Positions 1 through 12,200 of a stretch of DNA of 64,000 nt are shown piece by piece. Numbering within the stretch: the first letter of the stretch is position 1; every line of letters starts with the position of its first letter. The notes under the pieces were generated by a model. It was not told the DNA's origin. It saw nothing but the letters and a program-made list of their open reading frames with translations, and made no database searches. Source of the DNA: Steromphala cineraria (Eukaryota > Mollusca > Gastropoda > Trochida > Trochidae); contig OU744726.1 of the NCBI GenBank assembly GCA_916613615.1, positions 61,520,987 to 61,584,986 of the forward strand. Direction: 5' to 3'. A program made the translations under genes and the position numbers.

Positions 1-985
1 TTGCTATACTGCAGTAAATTTGGTGAATATTTTGCTTTAGGGCAGGGATGACAGACAAACGTTGCATTAATAATGACTAAAACTTCTCCATGTAGACTTT
101 TTGCCCGAATTTGGTGATAAACGATGACATTCTACCAACCACATGAAAAGCAAGTCTGGATTCGCAAACTTATGATTTCTCGATGCTCCTTTCTTATATT
201 TCGTAAAATGATATATTCAGAGAATTATTATGAAAGTCTGATGGATAGTCTTACAGTACGATCTATGTTGGCGGTCTCTGCCCGTTGTCTTGCTCCTGGG
301 TCGGTGTTAGTCTATGTGTGTAGCTTGTGTAAATGCCACGACACGCCGATATGTTGAGGCTGGATTTGAGTTTCTCTGTTACATTCCACACAGAACATGC
401 ACCCAGCTACACCCCTAGACTAATATTCAGTCTTGAAAAAAAACTTTATAAAAAGATTTTTTAAATAAAAATATGCCTTTGACAAATGGCTTGATTTGTC
501 TGTTATCCAAACCTTAAAGCACAAAAAAACATAATTAAAGGAGCCTTCTTAAGTCTAGACAATGTTGGCAAGTCTATTAAGAATTGTTCAGGGCTCCTTT
601 TTATTTTAATATCAAATATTTGAAATTAACATTTTAGTGAAAAAAACTTTTTTTCAGGCACTTTAATTATTGTTAGTCTACAAATGGCTATTTCACTGTG
701 GATCTAGACTTGCTTTTCGAAAGGCTATGTTAAAGACACAATATTATAAACTACAGTATGGATGTTAAACTACTACACCTTCAATAGTTAAGGATAATTA
801 TAGGTTCTCTGGTTTGAGAAATCATAGATTTTGAGATTTCATGAATTTTACATCTGGATTTCTTTAGATTCATTTCTTCTGGATTTTCATTTAAGTTGGA
901 TTTGACATACATATTCCGAAAGTTTCGTCTTTTTGCTGACCAAAGGTAGTAAATGCAAAAATTGCAAAAAAGCTTAATAATAAAA
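1..985. other. Intergenic, no gene recognised
   Basis: No open reading frame here has coding character. The only structure is a short inverted repeat around 537-602, where AAAGGAGCC and GGCTCCTTT face each other across about 45 bases. It could be a tiny foldback remnant. The rest is AT-rich unique-looking sequence. Confidence 0.5.
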
Positions 986-1332
986 GCTGTTGTGTTCTAG
1001 GACCGTATCCTGTGGTGTTCTAGGACCAGTTCTAGGACCATATCCTGTTGTGTTCTAGGACCAGTTCTAGGACCATATCCTGTTGTGTTCTAGGACCATA
1101 TCCTGTTGTGTTCTAGGACCATATCCTGTGGTGTTCTAGGACCATATCCTGTGGTGTTCTAGGACCATATCCTGTTGTGTTCTAGGACCATATCCTGTTG
1201 TGTTCTAGGACCATATCCTGTGGTGTTCTAGGACCATATCCTGTTGTGTTCTAGGACCATATCCTGTTGTGTTCTAGGACCATATCCTGTGGTGTTCTAG
1301 GACCATATCCTGTGGTGTTCTAGGACCATATA
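986..1332. repeat. 23-bp tandem repeat array (about 15 units)
   Basis: The 23-bp unit TGTTCTAGGACCATATCCTG plus TTG or TGG is repeated head to tail. Units vary mainly at one position (TTG/TGG), and early units carry a short extra AGGACCAGTTCT insertion. The low divergence between units suggests recent amplification or homogenisation. The unit is not a multiple of three and carries no long open frame, so it is a minisatellite, not coding. Confidence 0.9.
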
Positions 1333-4300
1333 CTATTTATACTATCCGGTGTATAACTTATTTGAGGAACATTGAGAAACTTATAGATAAGGAAACACTT
1401 TATTGGTCTCATGATGTTCCCGTCTACAGTAAAATGTTTTCATAGCATTTAAGAAAATGGAATTAAAAAAAATTCTATTTCGTTAGCTGTTGAATATAAA
1501 AGATTTCTGTTAGTAAGTAAATAGACTTTCATCAACAACTATCTATTACTTCTGAAAGGGACATATGTTCTCGTTAATAAGCTTCTTTCTACGCTTTCCT
1601 CCTTTCATAAACACCAAACAATCAGATAAATTACTTGACTTTCCACTTGACCGAGTTGTTTACTTTATCATTCAGAAATTCTAGATCTACCCTCAAGTTC
1701 AAATGTTGTCTTACAATGTTTACCTTCCGCCGCCTCCCCTTCAAATGTCAAGGGTCATGTGATAGGTCGGAGGTCACGGTACATGAGTAATATGCCACAT
1801 AACTTGAGGGGATATGTTTACAGTATATGGACGTCCATGTATAACGCTGGTGTCGGATTATACGATAATCACAAGGGATTATTGTTGTCAACATTTACAA
1901 AACCCAAGAAACCGCTAGGTCACGTGACCTGACACAAGGTCACGCCGTGTCATCTCTGGGGGTTCACACATATATCATATACCTATGTGATTCCGGATTC
2001 CGGACAAGTGATATATACCTAACAACCTTTTCCTTGTATAGGAAAGCTATCGTTACCTTATTAACAAATATTTAGTTTAACAAAGAGGAAACTCGGTATT
2101 ATGATATGTTTATTTTTTTGTAATTCTTTAAAGCATTTGATATTTCTTTTTTTTGACAATGGGTATCAAAATTATCCAAATGTTTGAATGCATCTTATAT
2201 GGTATAGTATTCATAAACACTCATAATCTTGAACTCTATAATATATATACTAGGATATACACATAAGAAGAATTTGAATAATTTTGGGTATTTTGAACAA
2301 AAGTTGAGATGAGATTCCATGAATTTAGTTTACACTAGTCATAATATTTTTATCATAACTTATTAAATCTGTTATTACGATTTACGCCAGCTTATGTGAA
2401 AGCAACCAGTCAATTCGAATTGACAATTCATTAAATGATACAGATGTTCAACCATGTTCATGATGTTATAGTCCCGAAGAATATAAAAAAAAATTAAAGA
2501 TATATTTTTCCTAAAAATAAAAGCAATAATAGTTCTTTTATCAAAGTATAGCTGCAAAAATGCCAAACGTGATGGTAACATCGTAACGCGACTTACTGCA
2601 AACTCCGAGAGGGTGTGTCGTTATGTTAGCACCGTGTTGTATTATTCAAGTATTCAAATGAAGATAGTGTGGAACATCTTCATACCTCAAGGTGTGAATG
2701 GGCATGTAATAACATATCATATCATTGCTATTAGTTGAATAAATAGACCCCTGCATTCCTGCACGAGGGTTTTCCTACTCCAGGATTTTTAAGGAAATTG
2801 TTAATTAGCCGGCCTATTACAGACATCGCTGTAGCATTACAAACCGCGAGGTCACTTCGACAAAAGGGGTGGAGATTGTACAGTGACATGTTGACATGTG
2901 CACCACTAATTGGATGCACCGACACATGTGCATACATGCACACGCTTGCACGAATTAACACGACATTAACACTTGACCCGCAAAAGAGTCGATTGTTGTT
3001 TTTAGTGCACTTCAATAACAACTTGATTGAATGTTTCTTCTGAGTGAGGGTGGGCTTATAGACTAAAAAGTAGTTCACGAAAGATTTGAAATTATTTTTG
3101 TACATTCATTTATATTATTTGATTTCTTAAGGCTTTTCGTTTCATATATGTGTGTGAATTCAGTCAATCAGATTCAGATTCAGATTCTTTACTACTTTTA
3201 TCTTTACAGATAATCAGTTTATAATAAAGACGGGAATTGGTACAGATGGATATGAATCTAGATTTCATAAAAGGGGCTTAGACTGTATTTACGGCTCCTA
3301 TTCAGTACACAGTTATGAAGCAGAACTCGTACGTAGCCTGAACGTTCCAGCAAATTTGAGTTCATTTACGCAGTAATATGTGTGCTTTTTGAAACTTGAC
3401 ATGAGTGTTAATGCAATTAACGTTCGCATAGTGTATTCCAAGAAAGTTACATTGTCTCAGTGTTTCAAGAAAAAATACACCTCTCTCTATAGCATCAGGG
3501 TTCGGTTCAACAAAACATTTACAATTGAATGTAAGGCTACAATCGAATGTAATCAATGTTAAAAGAATGGGCTAGAATCGACCTAATTTTACAACTGCTT
3601 TGTGGAACGTCACCTACGACAACTGTGTCTAAATATAAGATTAGTTAACTCATTTGCAGTTGAAACATCCATGGCATAACATTCCGCCTCATTCGTTAAC
3701 TCAATCCATAGCATTGGATTTGTCTTCGTTACCAATGTTGCATCAATACTTAAATACATTAAAGATATTTACTGACAGTAGATGCCATTTGCTGAATTTA
3801 ATTTCACATTTATACTGATTGTTTGAACAGTTTATCTTTTAGTTAGACATAAAAAACTTCCAGTAACCATAAAGACATTTACAGTTTTTTTACTAACGTC
3901 AGAATGAAATGATTCATCTAATCTGTCTTCAATGGTATAACGTAACCTAGTCACTTAACATACCGTTTAATAAAACTGCTTCTGAAACACTTTGACAATG
4001 TGTAATTGTCAATATTTGTTGTGGTCATCCCATTATTGCTAAATCAATACAGTAGTGACCTATATCTATTCTCTCGAGTCAATATTAAGACCATTGACAG
4101 GAACACCCACATATAATCATAATAACGAATCACCTGTCATACAAAAACGTCACACCGTATGTTATACACTATATGCGCCCTCGTCAAGCTGCATGAATTT
4201 CATATTCAATGCGCCTATGTAAGTAATCAAGCAAAGACTTACCTTGCACACCTGTTTGCACCTGTGAACACCTGTCTCTTAACGCCGTCCTCAACGACAT

Positions 4301-5049
4301 CAAAGCTCAGTAAAACGTTAGGTACTATTCCATCCCCACTACCATTGACACAGAAAAAAGAGCAACGTACACAAGTTTGCAACTTCGGTACCGTGTTTAC
4401 TCAGTAAATAAGTGTAAATGAACTGAGCGTGGTAGGCTTTGAATGAATGGCTGTAAACCCCTATGTAAACATCTCATGTCAAAGAAGCGCGCTAGTGGGG
4501 TTGTGAGTTACGCGATTTGAGGAGGGGAAATCTAACATAGACGGTCGGTCTATACATCTTTAAAACAAGGCATCACAAGTGTCTATAATTCTAACGAGGG
4601 GTATGATATTTGGTTACATCGTGGGAGGACAGGCATATCTTATAGGGGGTATGTAGGTGAGATAAACTGCTGATCAAGGGGAATTTGTTTTGTTTATTCT
4701 GGACACACAATAAGGCATTGTAGAAGGACATTATATTTAGGTATGCATTCTTAACATTCGATATAACTGTGGGATGAAAACGAAGAGATACTTGGCGACA
4801 AGCGCTACCGGGTACAAAAAACATATAATGGATATTAAGCGTTTTATAGTATAAGAACACGGCGTAAAGGTATCATGATCACCAATTATCATTTGCTGTA
4901 TCTTCGCAACTTGAATTAGAAACACAATAGGGATAATTCACAAGAGGACCCGTACTATAATCATGTATTTATATTCAACATCAAATGATAACGCCGTTAG
5001 CTTACATTACTCAGGACAGCCAAGAGGAAAATGATTTTTAATTGCACCT
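1333..5049. other. Intergenic, no gene recognised
   Basis: Short open frames here, up to 124 codons on the minus strand near 2731-3105, show no family motif. A perfect 14-bp palindrome AGGTCACGTGACCT sits at 1917-1930. It joins an E-box CACGTG with two AGGTCA-like half sites, and another AAGGTCACG follows at about 1937. A short CAGATT repeat lies at 3168-3186. Nothing else is supportable. Confidence 0.45.
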
Positions 5050-5514
5050 AAAAGAGACAGAAGCACGTTTTATGGGCATTATAAGGTGTTGTCAGGAAAG
5101 AGAAAATTAATGGTTCCAAATGAAAGACAATGTATTTATACTATTTAACGCATTGCTAATTCAAATATATAATTACTACTACTACTAAACATTTGTATAG
5201 CGCCTATATCCAGCTCAGAGAGCGCTGCTCAAAGGCGCTTTGGCTTTCCCAATGTCTCTTTATTACGTAATGCTAGTTTAGCCACGCGATTCTCTTTTCT
5301 TACACAAAATGAATTAAAGGTGTTCAGATAAAATGGCCGCCAATGAATTTTATGTGAATCTCCATACTTTGACCTCTGACTATGGATGATTGGCTTGTCT
5401 AATGTGATATTTGACACTGTGACTGTCAAATTAATACATTTAGCATTAATTTACATTTATCAGTGAAGTATTTTAAATATAAAATTATCAAAAAACGTGC
5501 TACTGCCCCTTTAA
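5050..5514 (+). mobile_element. TTAA MITE family A, copy 1, with a nested fragment
   Basis: This is an old copy of the roughly 360-bp family A element. The left end is degraded (AGAGACAGAAGCACG) and the right end is well kept (CGTGCTACTGCCCCT followed by TTAA at 5511-5514). The body matches the other copies, but about 95 bp (roughly 5172-5267) interrupts it just before the conserved GTTTAGCCACGCGATTC stretch. The insert starts with an ACT microsatellite and contains TTGTATAGCGC and GCTCAAAGGCGCTTT, which resemble a dispersed short repeat common in marine invertebrates. Confidence 0.8.
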
Positions 5515-6193
5515 TCTATGTATGTTTTAATTAAATGTATCATTATACATTGCGCATATCTTATATGAGGTGAAAGATATCTTAACTAAAGAATTCAGTA
5601 TACTCACTACTTTAAAAATTCTCTATCTTTAGTCATCGTCTCCCTGGATATATTTATCTGCATATGTTCAATCCGACCATTTGCAAGCAAAGAATATGTA
5701 ATCGATGTAACGAGATTTCATTGTGTTGAAGACCGTGACCATGGCAAGAGATCATATAGGTTATTATACCTCAGCTGTTACAAACCACGTATTTATACAA
5801 AATGTGTGTACAATAGTACAATAAAGCACCGTTTGTAGCCATCAATAGGGGTTGGCACACTAACTTGACGTGAATTGTTTATGTTTTGTCGAACAGATAT
5901 AAAATCAATTAGGCAAAATAATCTTGGGAATTATGGTGATTTAATTGTTTAATCTTAAAAAATTAGATGTGATTATAAATAAGAACAACGGATTTGTCTC
6001 ACAAATTGATAATTTTTATCGATTGTAAATGAATAACAGTTATACGTGTATTTGTAATTCAATGAATCACTGAGCGTAAAACGCTCAGACTATTTCCTCT
6101 TTGATATGACAGCATTGGAAAGCCCTCGTTTATGAGGGTTTAACCTTCTAGTCAAAGGGAGGTCACTCTAAGTTATTTTGATTCAACACCAAG
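5515..6193. promoter_or_regulatory. Upstream region of vezatin, with two hairpins
   Basis: This stretch precedes the vezatin start codon and should contain promoter and 5' UTR, although no TATA box or clear initiator stands out. Two perfect small hairpins occur close to the ATG: CTGAGCGT-AAA-ACGCTCAG at 6070-6088, and CCCTC-N6-GAGGG at 6123-6138. If transcribed they would fold in the 5' UTR. Their role is inference only. Confidence 0.35.
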
Positions 6194-6235
6194 ATGGAAG
6201 TAGATGAAGATTGTGATGAAGATGTCATTTTCGAG
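6194..6235 (+). CDS. VEZT: VEZT coding exon 1 (residues 1-14)
   Basis: The exon encodes MEVDEDCDEDVIFE, an acidic start like the vertebrate one. The ATG has A at -3 and G at +4. The donor is GAG|GTAATG, and the exon ends in phase 0. Confidence 0.85.
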
Positions 6236-9200
6236 GTAATGTGGTCATGAGAGGTTCAGTTTAATAGATATTCGTGGCCCAAACATTCTAGTTATGTGAT
6301 GCTTGAGGAAAATAAAACGTTAACATGCAAAACACCATTTGTTTCTTACCATTTTCTACTTGCTTTGTTGTTTGTCCGGTTTTCGATCAGCACAACCATC
6401 ATTCTCAAGGGAACCAGTTGTTTCGTAGATAAACAGGTTCGTAGAGACCGATTTTTCGTAGAGACACCAGGTTCGTAGATAACAGTTTCGTAGAGACCTT
6501 CAAAAATTCATTTAAAAGACTTAATTTTCATATATAATGTATTATAAATATTTATAAATAAATCCTTTATTTGCATAATACAAACAATGTTAAATTATAG
6601 CACTGGTATTCAGTTTTTTTTTCATAATATAAGAGGGCAATTCACAGATGCCAACATGTGAATTATATATTATATACCAGTACTGTATTAATTATTAATT
6701 TATCTTCTCAAAACTGGAACAGCTAGCTAGTAGTGAGATCCGTATGCATCAGTTATCCTGCAAACCACTCATACTTACATACCTGTTTTCTTTATTCTTT
6801 ATTTAAAAAACAAGCACAAAATAACAATACAATAAATTACTCAGTTTATTTAAACACGGCATTACATCACTCGTATAAACTACCATCTAATATCTTTGAT
6901 GTACAATTATTCTCCTTTAAATACATTTAAATACACTATGTTCTCATTGACAATGATAATCAATTGCTTTTATGAACTTATTTCACTATTTTTACTCTCT
7001 ACGAAACTGTTTTTCATTTCATCTACGAACCTGTAAGAAATCCCATCTACGAACCCGTTTCCTCTACGAATAAACCTACACCCATTCTCAATATGCAATT
7101 AATTGATTTGTGATCTGTTTTGTTTGGCAACTTACATCATGGTGCAGTATATTGATTTCTTGATTTCTTGATTTATTTATTTATTTATTTATTTATTTAT
7201 TTGTTCATCTACTATTTCTATATATTTTGTTATTGTTTTAATAAATACTTTTGTATTTTTGGCGAATATGTTTTCCTTCATTTAGGAAGCATGCATGATT
7301 GTCTGATGTTTGTAACATATACTTATCTCACAATCGTTTGATAAATGTACAGAATTAAACCTTTTCAATTTGTATTCCTTTCATTGCTCATCAAATCATC
7401 TACGGATAAACACTTCACTTGAAAACTGAAATATAAAGGGATATGTAACTTTATCCCACATCAACTATTGTACTATTTGTGTAGAACTCGCCCCTGTACC
7501 AACACCTGAAGGAAGCGGGACTCGCAGATATTGACGTGGAGCCGGTCAGATCGGTCAGTCTTCATGCCCAGCTACAGCAGGTCAACACACAGAAACAGGG
7601 GCAGGTAGGTCAAAGGTTTTGAAGTCAAAACAATGTTCTTTAACTCTTTCCATACGAAGCAAAATGTTCTTAGCTGCACATATATCCGAGGGACGTGATA
7701 TCTCGTCCTGACATCTACAACCCTTGCATTCAAGAAATGTTAACCAATGCAGCAATGGAGACGTGATGTCACGTCCCTCGTATACATATGGGTGTCATGT
7801 TACTAAAAATAGCCTTGTATCGAAGGGTTGTGACCCTTCTGACGTCATATCTCGTCCCTCGTATGGAAAGAGTTAAATGAGAAGGTCAAATAGAAGCAAT
7901 CATACTTTGCAAATGTGCACATGTGAAAAATCTTATTTGTCAAACCCTACAGTGTTGTTCCTAGTTTAGGGGGTCAGTTTGGCCTATTCTGAGCATATGG
8001 CCGAGACCCCTTGCAATAGAAGAATTTTAAGGGGCATCAAGCCAACAGGATGGGTACATTTCCCCAGGACCCCCTCTAGGAACAACACTGCCTTGTTAAA
8101 CACAATTACCTCAGGCTGTTTAACAAGTAAAATGACCTCAATGAAATACATTTTCGAACTTTACTTAACTTTTCTTAATCAATCATCAATCAACATGATG
8201 AAATTTTATCAATTTTATAAATTTATTTAAACATTCAGTGATGTATCAATTCATATTTTGCAATTTGCTTTTAATGTTTCTAGCCAAAGGTGTCATTAGC
8301 AACCAGACTGTGCAAGAATTGCAGGGACTTCTTTGCATCAATATTTCACAAGAAACAAGCAGATAGCACAATTGTAAGTACCCTTACTTTCATAAACCAT
8401 CACTCAAAAAGAAGAAGTAACTTGAGATGGGATATATCCTAAGGAAAGCATATTTGTTTTATTTCTTTAAACTTTAAGGATCCTGAAGGATCTCCATCAG
8501 AAAATTGTCCTGGCTACAAAATGAGACATTTTAACTCTGAAACAAACCAGGGCTCCAGGTTCTTTACGTATCCGTGTATTATACACTATAAAATCATTTA
8601 AAGAACGTATTTGAAGAAAAATAAGGAAAAACAGATGCACAGAAAACATTTTAACGATGCAAAAGCATCTAGCAAATCTGCGTACTGTCTGCAAAAGTTC
8701 ATAAACGAAAGTGTAATTAAAAATCAACTTTCACAAATGAATTTAATATTAGAAATTACCTCAAATGGTGGTTTAACCACAATTTTACTTCAACAAAAAC
8801 AAACAAGACTGAAAAAGTAAATCTAAGTGAAGTAAATTTCGAACCCCTATAGAGACAATATTTTAACTATTTTATTCCTTGGAGCACGGTCAATTTTAAT
8901 AAGACTGAAAACTTTTGTGAAATAAGGCAAACATTGACATGGTTAACCATTTGTGATGGATGCCCTGATGTGTAAATTGAGAAAACCTATCGCTGTTTTA
9001 TAGACTTTAGCCTACCAAGCCAAGATATTGAAAAAGCTCTGCACAGCTCCGATATTGGTTGAGGAAGACAGGGACTTTCTGGAGGATTTCGTCAGTGAAG
9101 AAGTATCCGAGAAAAGCAAAAAGACACCCTCTAAGTTTTGGTCATGGATCAAGTACATGTGCGTAAACCATTTTAAATGTTGTAAAGTATTAGAGGATAA

Positions 9201-12200
9201 ATTGCAAGACAAATTAGTTTGTGAATAAAGCTGCAAATATTGTATAACTGCAAATATTAAATCCTAAAAAATCAATAAAGTCTTACTATAATATAATAAA
9301 TTTGCTGTTTATGTTAACGTTTTTTATTATTGTTTTAAATGCTTGTAAAATAATTGAAAATTTCATTTTATACATATTTTTTATTTTCATAAAATTTTCT
9401 TGATATGCATGAGTCAAATGGATGAATGAATGTATGCTTTAAACAATCTTAGTTTAAAGCATTTAATTTAATAAAATCAAACCAAGTACCATTTATTTTC
9501 AGGTTTCCTTCAGTGTTACTTCCATGTTTTCTGGCAGCTCTAACAGCTAGAGTTACCTCCCCTGAACCTTCATCGCGTCTTATAGTAGACATTGGGCTGT
9601 GTATAATGGGACTAGTTGGAGTGACTTCTATAGCAGTCCTTGCTAGAGATTACTGGAGAAGAAGATACTATGAAGGCCTTTGTACCTCTCTCTCGTACTT
9701 TTTGAACAGGGGTCATCATCTAGTCACGCTGGCTCGTAAATCTCTCCGTTTGATTCAAGAAACTGAACTTGTAGCAAGAGGTTTCACATTGTAAGTGTGG
9801 AATATTTGTTTTTATACATGAGATTTAGGTATTAAAAATTAATGATAAATGTTACAAGACAAAGATTTTAACCCCTGTAATAGTAAAAATGCAGAAGTTG
9901 TGTCTGAAAACTATAATACTCTGGATATATTTATTGATATTATTTATATGACTTTTAATGGTTTCTTTTAGAAAAAGAACAAAAGTATAAAGAAAATTTT
10001 AGTTAAATCTAAGAACGACATAATTGAAGATTTTTAGTGCCCTCAATTTTAATTATAGATATTTCAATGCATATTTCAAACAGATCTTGTCTTGGGTGAT
10101 TTTAATGTTTGAAAGTGTAACTCCTTATAGAAAATAGTTAGATAAAAATATTTTCCTAGTTAATTGTGTTGCAAAATGACAAATTTAATATTTTGAAAAT
10201 TCTTTAAAGTTTAGAAAACCCAATGTCGGCCAGGAATCTTGGTAGTAACAAAACTTCAAACAAATAGTTTGGTTTTGTGCTGCAATAATGTTAAGTTATT
10301 TCAGATGATGAAAAGTACTAAAGTGTTCCTTAAAGGGGCAGTAGCACATTTTTAGGGGTGATATTAGGTGATGTCAGGAAAATGAAAATAGATGGTTCCA
10401 ATTGATAGACAATTTATTTAAACTAAATGAAGCAGTTTTAAATCAAATATATAATATAAAGTTCAGCCACGCGATTCCGTTTTCATAAACAAATGAAATA
10501 AAGGTGTTTACATAAAATGGCTGCCAATGGATTTTATGCGAATCCTTCTGATGATTTGTTCTTTGACTATAGACAATTGGTTTGTGAAATGAGATTTTTG
10601 ACACTATGAAAAATATATAATTAGCATTAACGTACAATTATCAGTGAAAATTTTAAAATATAAAAAAACATGCTTCTGCTTCTTTAACTAATTTTAAGCA
10701 GTATATGTGTCCTGTATCATATCCCCAGAGTTAGTCAGAAGACGGCTGTATCCCAGCTTGACCAGAAGCCGTCAATGTCCACTCTCAGACAGTGTCCAGA
10801 ACTGCGTAAATATCTCTTCAACATGGCACGGTCATCGACCCTTGAACTAAGGGAGGCAACTCTTAACCTAATCAACCAGTATCCTTGTGAAGTGAATTAT
10901 ACTTTTCTGTTAAAATATTTTGTTATAAGTAGATGGATTACATCAATGAGGTCATGCGACTTTGCAGTCTTATTTGAAAGTGAACAAAATTGTTTGAAAC
11001 TTTATATATTACCATGTAAAACATAAGTGGATTAGCAGATTTATGTTTTGCAAGTTCCAAATAGAGTAAGACCTTATATTTAAATTGATATATCATGTTA
11101 TTATAGTCAAATTGAATATGATAACTTTAGGATACAAAATGTTGATAAATAATCAGCAATTGTAATAAAACAAAGAAGTTTCCAAGCAGTTTGCAGAGTC
11201 TATTTCGCCAATTTCTTTCATTGATCGGTAATACCAATATGTCCCTGTCAAAAAAAGTTAGTTGAAAACAATGTCCTATATAAAACTGTTTATCGAAAGA
11301 TACAGATATCAAAACAGATTTGAAAAAAAACCTTTCTGAAACAAGTGGCTTGCAGAAACTACACATATTACAGCGTCTGCTTATTATCGAAAGTGTCCAC
11401 AGTTTGGTTGACTTTGGGTTGTGTCCAAACCTTGGTCAGTTTGCCCAACTGGATCTTGACTTGAACAACTGCTTAGTTTATGTCATTGCCTTATAATTTC
11501 ACACTCTGAAGTTTACACATATTCCTGAACATTGATTGGTTTAGGGCATGGTCAGGTGATGTAAGTTTCATCGATTCATTTCCCATGGACTTAAAGCTTG
11601 CTGGATTCACACAAGTTTGAATGTAGCTTTGACATTGTTCATTTTCCAGTGCAAACACACAAAACTGACATTCAATTCTTAAATGACCCTATTCATGAAA
11701 CTGATGAGATATTCCTGAACAATCTTGCAGACATCCATTGATCCCAGAGATTGACTCCATCTCCCACTACCTCTGTGGTATCTCTCTAGAGGAGTACGGA
11801 CCCTGTCTCTCTCACCCCCTCTCAACCTCGGAGGGGGGACAGGAGGAGGGGGAGGGGGAGCTGTATAACCTCACTGATGGCTACTCCGTTGCTGCTCTCA
11901 AGGTAAGTATTGGCGGATCCAAGAGAGTATAAAATATAGATAAAAAAGAAATCATTTTAAAAATTGTGCCTTCCCACCCCCCCTCACCCAACCACCGAAC
12001 GAAAATCCAGGATCTGCCCCTGGTAAGAAATAAACAGGGTTATCAAGAGCTGGATTGGATTGTTCCATACTTTTCTTTTCTATTCTGACTCATGGGAAAA
12101 GCAATTCACTCCTTGCAGAGGTAGCTCATATCTTTATTGAAGATATCACAGGACACAATACATTAATCAACACTTTACTATTTGTGTCTATGAATTTGAA

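Noticed and set aside
986..1332. CRISPR-like regular repeat
   Set aside because: Units are contiguous with no unique spacers and the genome is eukaryotic, so it is a minisatellite. The same applies to the 30-bp and 146-bp arrays.
1917..1930. AGGTCACGTGACCT as a functional enhancer
   Set aside because: A single 14-bp palindrome far from any gene start. Interesting base pattern, but unsupported as a regulatory element.
2731..3105. 124-codon minus-strand open frame with overlapping plus frame
   Set aside because: Frames open on both strands, no motif, no exon signals. Likely chance.
9011..9024. Upstream acceptor for vezatin exon 4 at 9010
   Set aside because: Using it in phase 0 gives TGA after six codons. 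The acceptor at 9024 keeps the frame.
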